The position numbers and the translations under genes are program-made. DNA of 64,000 bases, taken from Sapria himalayana. Its lineage: Eukaryota > Streptophyta > Magnoliopsida > Malpighiales > Rafflesiaceae. The notes below the pieces were generated by a model that had not been told where the DNA came from, ran no database searches, and saw only the letters and a program-made list of their open reading frames with translations. Positions 13,741-26,400 of this stretch are shown here, one piece after another (within the stretch, counting starts at the first letter, position 1; every line of letters begins with the position of its first letter). The stretch lies in the NCBI GenBank assembly GCA_029783825.1, contig JAREIK010003422.1, forward strand, positions 247,668-311,667, given 5' to 3'.

Positions 13741-15700
13741 CACATTTTTAATTTTTTACATAAAATTTAATTACATATTTTTTAATTTTTATATAAAATT
13801 TAATAAAAATATAAACTTTAAACCAATATTTATAATTAATAAAAAATAAAATCAGTTAATAAAATAACTTGATACAATATGTTACATAGTTAAAATAGAA
13901 ACATAACAAAACTTGATTACATCTTATTCTTCATCGATGTATCTAATGACAGTGCATACAGTATAATCTGTCTATGAAATTAACGTTGCTTTCTTTTCCC
14001 TACCTCCGCAAAATATGCATACTACTCTAGCACTTGAGCATATCCCTCCACGGTCATCTGCATTGCTTCCTATAGTTATAGTTTACATTTCCTCTCCCCC
14101 CTCCAACTCCTTCCTTGTATCTGCAATTTCCCTTTTTGTATCTAGCTGCACTTCCAACATCACTTTTTTTAACATTGCAATCAGTTGCATGTATGTATAC
14201 TTGTTCATGTATGTATGTGCTTGTGTGTGTGTGTCCAAATACAGACACATGTACTTTCATGCAAATAAACATACCATCAAAGACAACAGAAGGAGATATT
14301 TTAGGGCTTAAAGAACACACATATAGGTCTTTCAGGCATGGTAAGCATCTTCTAGTTCTTTATCCTCTGGTACTCCATGTAGATAGAGAATATTGTTACG
14401 CCTACATATGGAGCATAACATACTACATTTACAAACCAATAAAGAACACAACACAATGTCGCTGATAAACAGATAAACTAGAGCATACAACACCAACTAC
14501 CATTTGCTAGAAATTTCACACAACAAGATAAACATAAGCTTATTTTTAAATTCCAAATCATGATTTCTCCAAGATTTCTAGTGAACTGCCCATCAACATA
14601 TTCTTCTATGTTTCCCAGCTTCATGCATTAGTCCAGGGTTAATTATAAAAAAGTTAGAAAGTGCCAAACAAAAGGGAAATGGAAGTTGAAATGACAACAT
14701 GCTGCGTGGTATTGAATTTTTTCACACATGTAGGTTCATATAGGAATCCACCGAAGCAAGGAAACCTAAAAAAACAAAGATAAAAAATGAGAAAAAAACT
14801 GCAATGCATAGGAAAAGAATACAAGCTAGCTCACCTTTGTATTCCATTCCCCACTTGAGTTTTACAATGATCGACTTCCCAGTCAAGTTGTTAAGAAAAG
14901 GCTTGGGATTAATGGGGATGGTGACAATGATTCTATATATAAAAAAATCACAAAAAAAATTTATTAATAATAATGACATTATTATTTACCACTTGAATAA
15001 TAACCAACATATTAGTTAACTAATTATGTAAATAATTTCAAATGCTTTTATTTCATTGTTTTTACATGAAAGTCATTAAAATTAGACTCTCTTATCAATT
15101 CCAAAACTTTCTTTCATTAGAATGCTTTAGAATCGATCATTTTATTGAAAGAATTTGTAATTATAACCGAACACTTGTGAGATGGAATAAAACTATACAA
15201 ATAAATAAATAACATTGAAACAAGCAAACCAATACTATATATAAAAAAACTACTATAAGAAACATCATACTTTTTTATTCAACTAATATTTACATATTTC
15301 TTATACCTCCCATCCACAATCTCAATTACTAACTAAGTACTGAATGCAGGAGGAAGGTACAACATTTTATGATGTCGATGGTATTGTAAATGGGAGAACT
15401 GTCGGTGTACAAGGTGGTGTAGAAATTGATGATGGATCAAAAGTATGTGAAGGAAGGACAATGGGTGTTGGGCTTATATCTAATAAAGATGTTGGTAAAG
15501 GTGTCAAAGATGATGGTAAAGGTGTTAAAGATAATGATGATGATGGAGATGGAGATGGTGATTATGATGTTGAAGTCTTGATATTGTAGGTATGAGATGG
15601 TACTAAATTTGTAACAGGATGTAAAATACAAGATTAATTTCGTCCATTTCTACATCAACATCCATCTCCACCACGATCACGTTATTTAGGTTCCATCAAC
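13741..15700 (-). pseudogene. CACTA-1 second gene (Transposase_24/TNPA-like), remnants
   Basis: Homologous in order to the second gene of CACTA-2. The terminal exon at 13990-13930 reads DYTVCTVIRYIDEE in one frame, matching DYTLCTIGRYIDY in CACTA-2. The start (15690) reads MEPK then a stop, against MAPKGSGRGGGG in CACTA-2. The middle section at 14.0-14.9 kb has diverged beyond recognition. In En/Spm the small protein binds subterminal repeats and assists the transposase; that role is only inferred here. Open frames at 14015-15019 on either strand look like chance. Confidence 0.55.
15355..15592. repeat. Low-complexity insertion in the CACTA-1 second gene
   Basis: Absent from CACTA-2, where GAGGAAGGT and GAAATGGTAATGATTCTG lie close together (about 38300-38330). 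It contains direct repeats of GATGGTAAAGGTGTTAAAGA and a GATGGAGATGGAGATGG run. The plus frame is Gly/Asp/Lys-rich. It may be a local expansion or a captured fragment. Confidence 0.5.
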
Positions 15701-15840
15701 TATACAAAAAATAATAACATAGAACAAATAATAGAGATATGATGAATAACCATGCATTTTAGAATAATACACACCAATAGATTTCAACAAAATATAAAAA
15801 ATCTTTGATAGTATAATATTATAAAATAATCATAACAATT

Positions 15841-18800
15841 TAATTATCGGCATCACTATCATCCTCCAATGGATCTTCTATCATTTCGTTTGATTCTAAT
15901 GGAAGTTCCAACTCATCTTCAGATAGAAAATGTTCATCTTCAATTTCTATTAGGCCACTATTTTAGTCACATAAATTTATAGGATCTTCATCTACATGCA
16001 CAGACACACTATTATCAATGTCATCTTATTGGAATTCCGGTGAAATATCTATGGTTGCACTTCTTTCTTGAAATGTTGGTACTTTAAAATTTGATCGAAC
16101 TTTAATTTTGCAAATCATGCACTAGTTTTTCTTATCATGAGATACACATGGATATGTACTATAATATACTTGAGTGGCTTGAACTACCATAATAAATGAC
16201 ACATATCGATTATATCTATATTTATGGGTAAAATCAACTAGCTTATAATCCGAATGAATCTTTGTACCCATATTTCATGTAGGATCAAACCACTCACACT
16301 TAAATAATACAATCCTGCTATTTTCAAGTCCAGAATACTCCAACTCAATAACTTATGTGAGTTGACCATGATAATCAATCTCATCTGCACTATAAATTGA
16401 TCCTTTAATGCATACACGATTATTCATTGTTGCTTTAGAAGAACCATGCATAATTGGGTGAAATTTATATCCATTGACAAAATACACAGGATAGGTTCTC
16501 ACATATCTAAATGGGCATTTACTTAGATTCTGAATGAAAATATTGGAATTTCTATTTGAAGGATCATTTGCATGTTGAATAAATAATATAAATGATGTTT
16601 AAAACTAAAAGATACTAAAAAAATTAAATAATTCAAAAATTTAAACTTAATAATTCTCACATTGTTTTTGAACCAATTCAGAAATTCTATTTCTAGCATA
16701 CAATCGTCCTCATGGCTGGAAATTGTTGGTTGCATTTTTTTAATTGCTCAACATAAATACTACACAAATATAAACAGCGGAAGAAAAATGTAAATAAATT
16801 TTAACTATGATTAAATCTACAACCATTTTGGGTATAGATACTCAATATATGGTGCAACCTTCTAACAATTAAGTAACACGTAGCTCTGGGTTGCTTTGTA
16901 CTCTTCATTTGTCATACATATTTTCTTTGCTTTTCTAAATGCTCTTCCAGGGTGCTTGAAGATAGATAACTTGTCCACGAAATCATTTTCTAGGAGCACA
17001 TGACCTTCATCAAATCGAGACACATTTCTATTCTTTGTATTGACATGATCCTCAAAATAATAAGAACAAAAAAATGATGCTTATTCTACTAAATATGCAT
17101 TGCAAATTAAACTTTCAACTTTTTCCTAGTTTCTAACATTCAATTTCAACGTATGAAGATGCCTACAATAAAAATGTTAGCTTTCAATTATATTAAATTA
17201 CAATATTACTTTATATTTGAAATAATAAAACACAGCTACTTATATGTATTTACCTTTCAAAAGGATAAATCCACTTGTATTGTACTAGGCCTGCTATCTT
17301 GTCTTCATATGCCAAATGAATCGAAAAATGCTCCACTGAGTCAAAGAAGCTCTGTGGGAGTATTTGTTCAAGCTTACAAAGAATAAGTGGCATGCCATTC
17401 TCCAGCCTCATCATGTTATCTATTTTGATAGTGGTTGTAGTAAGCTATTTGAAGAACAAACTAAATTATGTAAGTACCTTCCAAACACAAAGGGTAAGTG
17501 ATTCATGGAATACAATTATTATTAATCTTTTCATAAATACATGATAGTTATGGCTTTTCATTCCAAATAACTTAAGATTCTTCATATCCACACATCTACC
17601 CATATTAGACACATATCCATCATAAAATTTCAAATTTTTAAGACATTCACATAATATCTTTCTTGCCTATTATCAAGTGTGTAACAAGCTTTAAAGAATT
17701 TTCCTGTTGTCTCATTCAGTTTAAATCAGGATGCTGACATTAATCATTTAGCTATTCTCTTGATTTTAAAGTGTCTTTTGTTTTTCCATCTAAATTAAGG
17801 ATAATGTTGAAAATATTATCAAACATATTTTTTAAATATGGATTACATCCAAGTTAGTACGAATAAAATTGGACTTCTAATAGGGCATGTCACAAAATAT
17901 ATCGCATTTCCTCCATCCAAATATTTTGCATATTGGTCCATTAGTTTCAATAGAATTCTTTTTAGTTAACTTCTTCATACCTAAACTCTGAATCTTTGCT
18001 AAAATATCATCTTCAGAATGAATAGCTTGTGCAACTATTATCTCTAATGTATTTTTTCGAAATGCATTTCTATTTCTAGGAATGAATGATTAATAGGTAA
18101 AAAATTATGATGATTATCAAACCATGACTATTTACCACTAAATTTGAGAGTAAATTCATCGGACATTTTCATGCAATATGGGCATGCAAATTATCTTGTA
18201 ATACTTCAACCAGACAATATTTAATATGTTGGAAAGTCACTTACTATCCACATAAGGGATGCCCGCAAAATAAAATTTTTCTTCTTTGAGATTTCATTTG
18301 TATTCACGCCAACATCCCACAAATAATTTAACACTACTATAAGAAGCTATAAGATAACATCTAGCATGTATTTCAAATTTTTTGGCCATTGAACCAATAT
18401 TGTCAAAAACATATATTGCTCATTCATACACAACCATGGATGTAAATTATAAGGTGTCACTATCACTGGCCATGTTGAATACTATTATCCAGATTGTCCA
18501 AATGGATGAAATCAATCAGTGTAGAGACCTAATCTCACATTTTGACTTTTAGCAGAGAAATATTTATGTATATGAATAGAATACTTTCAATAAAGTGAAT
18601 CTAATGGAAGAAACATAACCCCTTCTTCAATCTCATGTTCAGAATGTCACCTCATATCATTTTCTTTAGCATTTGATGCATATAGTCTCTATAATTGAAA
18701 AATTGAAGAAAAGTAATACATCTTCTTAAATGCAACTTTCATCTTTTGTCACATATCTACAACACAAGGTGCCTTCTTAAACCAAAGATGATCACAAAAC

Positions 18801-19520
18801 TTACAGCTAATAACATTACTTTGACCACCCCAATATATACATACATCCATTGAAACAACAATTAATTTTTTATACTAGTATACTCATACCTCGTACTAAC
18901 TTCTTTGTGTTGTAAAAGTTGTTAGTGTCCAAATTATATTCCAAAACAATCTACTTCATTAGTTATGTCACCTGATCAAAAAATTTTTCAGACATATGAT
19001 TTTGTAATTTCATGCCCATAAGTCGAGTCACAAGTGACAATTGTGAATGTGTTTTATAGCCATGCCACAACTCATTATCTATAGCTTTAAGTATTTAATA
19101 AAATTTCTAAGCTTCAGGTTTTTGTGGTTCATCCAAGTAATCCAAATTAAAGTCAACACCAGTAGCTTCCATGACCATTCTATGGTATGTGTATGATACT
19201 TCTTCACCACATGCAAATAATTCAGTACCCTCATTTTGATCACTGATCAGAGCGATTGTACTTTCCCCATAATAAATCCAAACAAAATAATTTGGTACAA
19301 AGCCATATTTAGCCAAATGATATCTTAGAGTGTTTACATCACGAAATTAGATATTCTGACACTTTTGGTTCTTACATTGGCACTTAATTTTTTCTTCATC
19401 CATCCATCTTGATTGACTACCCACAAAGTTGATCAAAGTTTCAAGCCTACTCAAAAAAAGTGATTCAAAATTCCATTCATAAACCTTTTGTACATCCAAT
19501 GATGATCTGAACTCATTTTG
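15841..19520 (-). pseudogene. CACTA-1 transposase gene, decayed
   Basis: Reads right to left and is colinear with CACTA-2. It starts near 19515 with MSSDHHWMYKRFMNG. The TPase-associated domain (19.4-19.1 kb) includes LAKYGFVPNYFVWIYYGES and the CQCKNQKCQN zinc-type cysteines. tnp2 remnants follow at 18.95-17.8 kb, DUF4218 remnants at 17.7-17.2 kb and DUF4216 remnants at 16.45-16.1 kb, ending in an acidic tail (16.08-15.84 kb). Frameshifts and stops occur throughout, for example after NHFF at the N terminus and within CQNI-stop-FRDVNTLRYHLAKY. The family catalyses cut-and-paste transposition; this copy cannot. Confidence 0.85.
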
Positions 19521-20966
19521 CCTATTTTATTTGCAAAGAATAATGCACAATTATTATTTTGAATGAAACATATAATTACTTCAAAATATACTAATAATTA
19601 AATAAAATTACTTACAAATAAATATTTAAATAATAAATATTTTAAATATCGAGGTAATACATTTGCAGAATCTGCTTTAATAAATAAAGCATTTTTTAGA
19701 ATGGTAAAGATTAATAGATATCATGCTATTACTTGATGAATGGAGTAAAATATGTGAATGGACAAGAAAGGAAAGCGAAAAGAATTAAATTGAAATTTTG
19801 AAGGAGTAAGCTTCTCACTTCTCAATGAAAATCAAATAGCACAATTTTTATTATGATTCAACTCAATCTTTGAATATTAAAATAAAAAAAAGAATAAATT
19901 AATGGAATGGAGATACAATTCCAAGAACTTTGGCAAATGAATTAATGAAGAATTCAGACATGAATGAAAACATATCATACAAAGTATTCAACTAGAAAAC
20001 ATAGATGTGAAGCAAGCTACAATTATAGATATCTTGCCTTATAAATTTAAACTAATTTGAGATATAAATAATTATAGACATTAACACTATAATTATTTTG
20101 TGGAAAACTACAATCAAAAGATAGTTTGCTTAATAAAACTTACATACACCTCAATTAATACCTAATCAATACGAAAAATGGGAAATTATTAATTTCACAA
20201 AATTAAAGATATAACCATCACTTATATACTAGTAATTAATGATTTTAAAACTTGTAATAATTTACTACAAACATCCAGATTAATATTGTGTGCATGAGGA
20301 GGATCTTCGGTCATTTATATTATTGTGATAATAACTTCACTTTACACAATATTATTTTGACACAAATATCTATTATATAATTTCAATGGAAAATGAAATA
20401 TATGGTAATAGTTAAGCTAAAAGAAGAATTTTGTAATAACAAACAGCAAAATCAAAACACACCCTTAGCAAATGCAATGGTGCTGTGGACAATCACAATA
20501 AAAATGTTTAATGTTAATTAATTTTAATTTGACACTATAAAATAAAAATGATAAAATAATATTATTGTTGTATTCCAATGCATTACAATATTATTTAAAT
20601 AAGCATATGATAATATTTTAACAACTCTCATTTATTAGTAATAATGTGTATTAATACTCAAAATTCAATTAGAATAACAAAAACAAAGTGTTTTGATGTA
20701 TTCTGAAGATATACAAATGTATTCCAGACATATTTATGATTTATATTTAATTTTCTTTATTAAACATTTTTGATAAATTTAACAAATTTTTAATATGAAT
20801 AAATGGGTAAAATTAAAATTCAATGAAGTTCAATGATGCTTGATTTGTTTATTAATATTCATGTCTCCATTTTTTTTCAATGAATTTAAATGAGCTTGAA
20901 TATTAATCGATATTTTTTAACATTATTCCACGTGTTCAATAAAATATATATACCTACACACAAAAA

Positions 20967-21002
<36 letters not shown>

Positions 21003-21159
21003 ATATCAATTAAATGTGTGTGTATATATATATATTGACACATCAAAAAAAAAGGCTCGATACATTAAATTTTGAGATCAAAGTGAGCCTCCTTCGAGGT
21101 AGTAAGTTCAAACTCCACGAGCTACTAAAATATTGTCAGAATAAGAAATAATGCCACAT
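19521..21159. other. CACTA-1 5' flank of the transposase, AT-rich, no gene
   Basis: No coding potential recognised. A (TA)n run lies at 20971-20997. It corresponds in position to the 42.2-43.1 kb interval of CACTA-2, but the polypurine block there is missing. Confidence 0.5.
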
Positions 21160-21653
21160 TTAGTTATATTTAATTATATAGAGTTTTATATATTTATACA
21201 AATAATTATAAATAGTTATACACATATAGTTATACATGTAATTATAAATATAGTTACATGTGGTTATACACGTAGTTAAACATATAGTTATACTTATATT
21301 TATACATGTAGGTATATTTATTCGTTCATATAATTTTATATATTTATACATATAGTAATCTATAGGTATAGATATAGTAAAATACATTTTTAAATACTAA
21401 TATATAAAATGTATATTAAATATATGTTTTTAATTATATATTTAAATATAGTTATGTATAATATTTTTATTGTTATACATGTAGTCAAAGACAATTATTT
21501 ATTGTTATATGTTCTTATACCTATAGCATATATAATTAAAAATAGAGTTATATATAGTTAAACATATAGTTGCATATAGATATATTCATACAAGTAGTTA
21601 TAATTAGTAATACACAAATGTATGCAAAATTATAAACAAATATATAGAATTAC

Positions 21654-21701
<48 letters not shown>

Positions 21702-23265
21702 ACAGAGTTACAAATATAGTTTTATTTAATTATATAGAGTGTTACATAGTTATACAAATATTTATATATAGTTATAGACATGTAGTTAAACATAATGTTG
21801 TATGTCGTTATACATGTAATTATAAATATAGTTACATGTGGTTATTCATATAGTTACACATATAGTTATACTTATATTTAACATGTAGGTATATATATTT
21901 TTTAATATACTTTTAAATGTATACATATAATTATCTATAGGTATAGATATAGTAAAATACATTTTTTATACTAATATATGAAAATGTATAATAAATCTAT
22001 GTTCTTAATTATATATTTAAATATAGCTATGTATAATGTTTTTATAGTTATACATGTAGTCAAAGATAATTATTTATAGTTATATTTTATTATACCTATA
22101 GTATATATAGTTAAAATAGAGTTATATATAGTTAAACATATAGTTATATATAGATATATTCATACAAGTAGTTATAAGTAGTTATACATAAATGTATACA
22201 ATGTTATAAACAAATATATAGATTTACATATATTTATATATATGTATACATAGTTACAAAATAATTATATTTAATTATATGGAGTGTTACATAGTTATAC
22301 AAATATTTATATATAGTTATACACATGTAGTAAAACTTAATGTTGTATGTTATTATACATCTAATTATAAATATAGTTACATGTGGTTATAAATATAGTT
22401 ACACATAATAGTTATACTTATATTTATACATGTAGGTATATATATTTTTTCATATAATTCTATATATGTATAAATATAGTTATATATAGGTATAGATATA
22501 GTAGAATACATTTTTATATATGAATATATAAAAATGTATATTAAATATATGTTGTTATTTATATTTTTAAATATAGTTATGTATAATATTTTTATAGTTA
22601 TACATGTAGTCAAAGACAATTATTTATAGTTATATGTTCTTATACCTATGGTATATATAATTAAAAATAGAGTTATATATAGTTAGACATATAGTTGTAT
22701 ATATAGTATAAATATATAGAGTGTAGTTATATATATGTATATTAAAAATAGAGTTATATATGTATAAATATATAGAGTGTTAGAGAGTTATACAAATATT
22801 TATATATAGTTATAGACATGTAGTTAAACATAATGTTGTATGTTGGTATGCATGTAATTATAAATATAGTTACATGTGGTTATTCATATAGTTACACATA
22901 TAGCTATACTTATATTTAAGATGTAGGTATATATATTTTTTCATATAATTTTATATATGTATGCATATAGTTATCTATAGGTATAGATATAGTAAAATAC
23001 ATTTTATATACTAATATATAAAAATCTATCATAAATATTTGTTCTTAATTATATATTTAATTATAGTTATGTATAATGTTTTTATAGTTATACATGTAGT
23101 CAAAGACAATTATTTATAGTTATATGTTCTTATATCTAATAGTATATATAGTTAAAATAGAGTTATATATAGTTAAACATATAGTTATATATAGATATAT
23201 ACATACAAGTAGTTATAAGTAGTTATACATAAATGTATACAATGTTATAAACAAATATATAGATT

Positions 23266-23312
<47 letters not shown>

Positions 23313-25340
23313 ACATTGTTACAAATATAGTTATATTTAATTATATAGAGTGTTACATAGTTATACAAATATTTATATATAGTTATAAACATGTAGTTAA
23401 AAATAATGTTGTATGTTGTTATACATGTAATTATAAATATAGTTACTTGTAGTTATACATATAGTTACACATATCGTTATACTTAGATTTATACATGTAG
23501 GTATATATATTTTTTCATATAATTTTATATATATATACATATAGTTATATAGAGGTATAGATATAGTATAATACATTTTTATATACTAATATATAAAAAT
23601 ATATATTAAATATATGTTGTTAATTATATTTTTAAATATAGTTATGTATAATATTTTTATAGTTATACATGTTGTCAAAGATAATTATTTATAGTTAAAT
23701 ATTCTTATACCTATAGTATATACGATTAAAAATAGAGTTATATATAGTTAAACATATAGTTATATATAGATATATTCATACAAGTAGTTATAAGTAGTTA
23801 TACATAAATCTAAACAACGTTATAAAAAATATTTTGTTTTAATTATTTTAATACATAAATGTATATATAGTTACCAATATAGTTAATATAATTATATAGA
23901 CATTTATTTAGTTATACAAATATTTATATATAGTTATACACATATAGTTTAAACTAATGTTGTTTATTGTTATACATGTATTTATAAATATACTTAAATG
24001 TGGTTATACATTTAGTTGCACATATAGTTAAATGTAAGAGAGAGAGATGATGAATAATTCCACGGGTCCAATAATAGACCCCCGAAAATAAAATTACAAA
24101 ACATTTTATATTAAAAATTCTATCGGTTCATTTAACTGGAGCGGGTCGGTTCATGGGACAGGTCAGGCTCTACTCCAAAAATTTTGGCCCGCTGATCAGA
24201 GTGCGTGACCTCCATTATTGTGCTGCTACTAAATCTCCAGCTTCTTAATATTTCCTTTCCTACACTTACTTAAAAAAATATTAAAATAGAAAAAACATTT
24301 GGTTATATAAACAAATTACATATACAGCATGTAGTTAAACATAATGTTGTATCTTGTTATACATGTAATTATAAATATAATTACATGTGGTTATACATAT
24401 AGCTACACATTAAGTTATACTTATATTTAAACATGTAGGTTTATATATTTTTTCATATAATTTTATATATGTATACATATAGTTATCTATAGGTATAGAT
24501 ATAGTAAAATACATTTTTATATACTAATATATAAAAATATATATTAAATATATGTTAATTATATTTTTAAATATAGTTATGTATAATACTTTTATAGTTA
24601 TACATGTAGTCAAAGACAATTATTTATAGTTATATGTTCTTATACCTATAGTATATCTTGTTAAAAATAGAGTTATATATATAGATATATTCATACAAGT
24701 AGTTATAAGTAGTTATACATAAATGTATACAAAGTTATAAACAAATATATAGATTTACATATATGTATACATAGTTACAAATATAGTTATATTTAATTAT
24801 ATATAGTGTAACATAGTTATACAAATATTTATATGTAGTTATACACATATAGTTAAACATAATGTTGTATGTTGTTTAACATGTAATTATAAATATAGTT
24901 ATATGTTGTTATATATATAGTTACATATATAATTATACTTATATTTATGCATGTAGGTATATATATTTTTCATATAATTTTGTATATTTATACATATAGT
25001 TATGTATAGGTATAGATATAATAAATATTTATACATGTAGGTATATATATTTTTATATACTAATATATTAAAATGTATATTAAATATATGTTGTTACTTA
25101 TATATTTAAATATAGTTATGTATAATGTTTTTTTAGTTATACATATAGTCAAAGACAATTATTTATGGTTATATCTTCTTATACCTATAGTATATATAGT
25201 TAAAAATAGAGTTATATATAGTTAAACATATTGTTATATATAGAGATATTAAAACAAGTAGTTAAAAGTAGTTATACATAAATGTATACAAAGTTATAAA
25301 CAAATATATAGATTTAAATATTTGAATACATATTTAGACT
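21160..25340 (+). repeat. CACTA-borne AT-rich satellite, ~0.5-0.58 kb monomers, ~8 copies
   Basis: The word TAGTTACATGTGGTTA or a close variant marks successive monomers at 21251, 21829, 22374, 22867, 23440, 23991, 24378 and 24896, giving spacings of 578, 545, 493, 573, 551, 387 and 518 bp. Each monomer also carries TACATGTAGTCAAAGACAAT and TACATGTAGGTATATATATT. A (TG)n run sits at 21665-21700 and a (TA)n run at 23271-23300. The same satellite is upstream of the transposase in CACTA-2 and CACTA-3. Confidence 0.9.
24035..24295. other. Non-satellite insertion in the satellite
   Basis: A stretch of about 260 bp that is richer in GC and unlike the monomer, with GGAGCGGGTCGGTTCATGGG and CCACGGGTCC. 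The monomer around it is shortened. It could be a small non-autonomous element. I could not identify terminal repeats or a clear target duplication. Confidence 0.5.
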
Positions 25341-26132
25341 TTTTTTTTGAAGTGATGTTTCATTTGGAAAAGGCACATTTTATGTTGGATGAGATGGTAA
25401 TGAATGGTGCATCATGGAGATGAACACGTCTAACATCCTTAACCCAATCCATCTGATGGAGAAATCATCGTTATAATGTTTTTCATGTTTTATGCAAACT
25501 AATGTACTCTTTCTATTCATTTTCGTGCATATAAAGGATGAATATCATGTGTTCATGGGCTTTTTTTTATGTTTCATTCAACTTTAATTTATAATAAATG
25601 ATAAAAATAGGTTATGAATAATGATTTTTCTTGCTCTCATATTTCATAACACTTTCCTAAGCAAATCTTCCATGGAATAAGTTTACACCTTTGATAATTC
25701 TCTTATTTTTTATAGTTTTTACCCTTAGGCTCTTTTATGGTTTGAACAGTAGGCTTAATAATGACATCTCTTAACTAACTTTTCACTATTTCTTTCTCTA
25801 AGAAAAATTGTTTTTTTTATTTTCTTAAAGTTCTAGTGGTCTGGGTCTTTGGTATCATGTTAGAAAGTAAAAATGAAATAATGCAACTTTATTAACCATG
25901 ATGCAAGAATAAATATAACCTATGTGATTGGAGCACCCTAAACACTATGAGTAGCTCATTGACTGAACTATATACAAACTAGAAACATATCTCAACAAAA
26001 AAAACATAATCATATATTATTTTTTTCCATGATAACTGCTAGGTTAACGCACAATGCTAAAATATCTTCTTTATTCTTACAAAAAATTGTAGCTACTAAT
26101 TGTTGTTTGGACCATTTCTGCATTTATTATAG
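25341..26132. other. Unassigned DNA within CACTA-1
   Basis: Less repetitive than the satellite, no recognised coding sequence. It may be the upstream intronic part of the captured receptor-kinase piece that follows. Confidence 0.4.
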
Positions 26133-26400
26133 ATGACTCTACTTTCAAGAATACATCATAGAAAATTAGTGCAATTCATCGGATATTTTCACAAGGGAGG
26201 CAGTATGCTTGTTTATGAGTTCATTCACAATGGAACATTGAAAGAGCATATTTATGACAACTCAAATATTATATAAAGGACAATGATATCAACTGAGGCA
26301 GTCATTAATGCATGTAATGTTGATAGGCCAATTCACAATTAGAGAAAGTATCAATTGGATCAAGTAGCTCAAGATTATACAAGATGCAGCAAAAGGTGTT
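26133..26400 (+). pseudogene. LRR receptor-like kinase fragment (kinase domain)
   Basis: The plus frame at 26133-26276 reads TLLSRIHHRKLVQFIGYF, then GGSMLVYEFIHNGTLKEHIY, matching the kinase N-lobe of plant LRR receptor-like kinases (alpha-C/beta-4 to hinge, HxNLVxFLGY and MLVYEFMxNGTLKEHLY). A second piece in another frame at 26347-26400 reads SINWIK, a stop, then LKIIQDAAKGV, matching the next exon (RLEIAEDAAKGIEYLH in the family). The exon is preceded by TTATAG, so exon-intron structure is kept. This is capture of genomic DNA rather than a processed copy. No catalytic loop, transmembrane or LRR part is present. It lies between satellite and 5' end of CACTA-1. Confidence 0.8.

Noticed and set aside
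19107..19316. Stand-alone 69-codon gene
   Set aside because: It is a fragment of the CACTA-1 TPase-associated domain.
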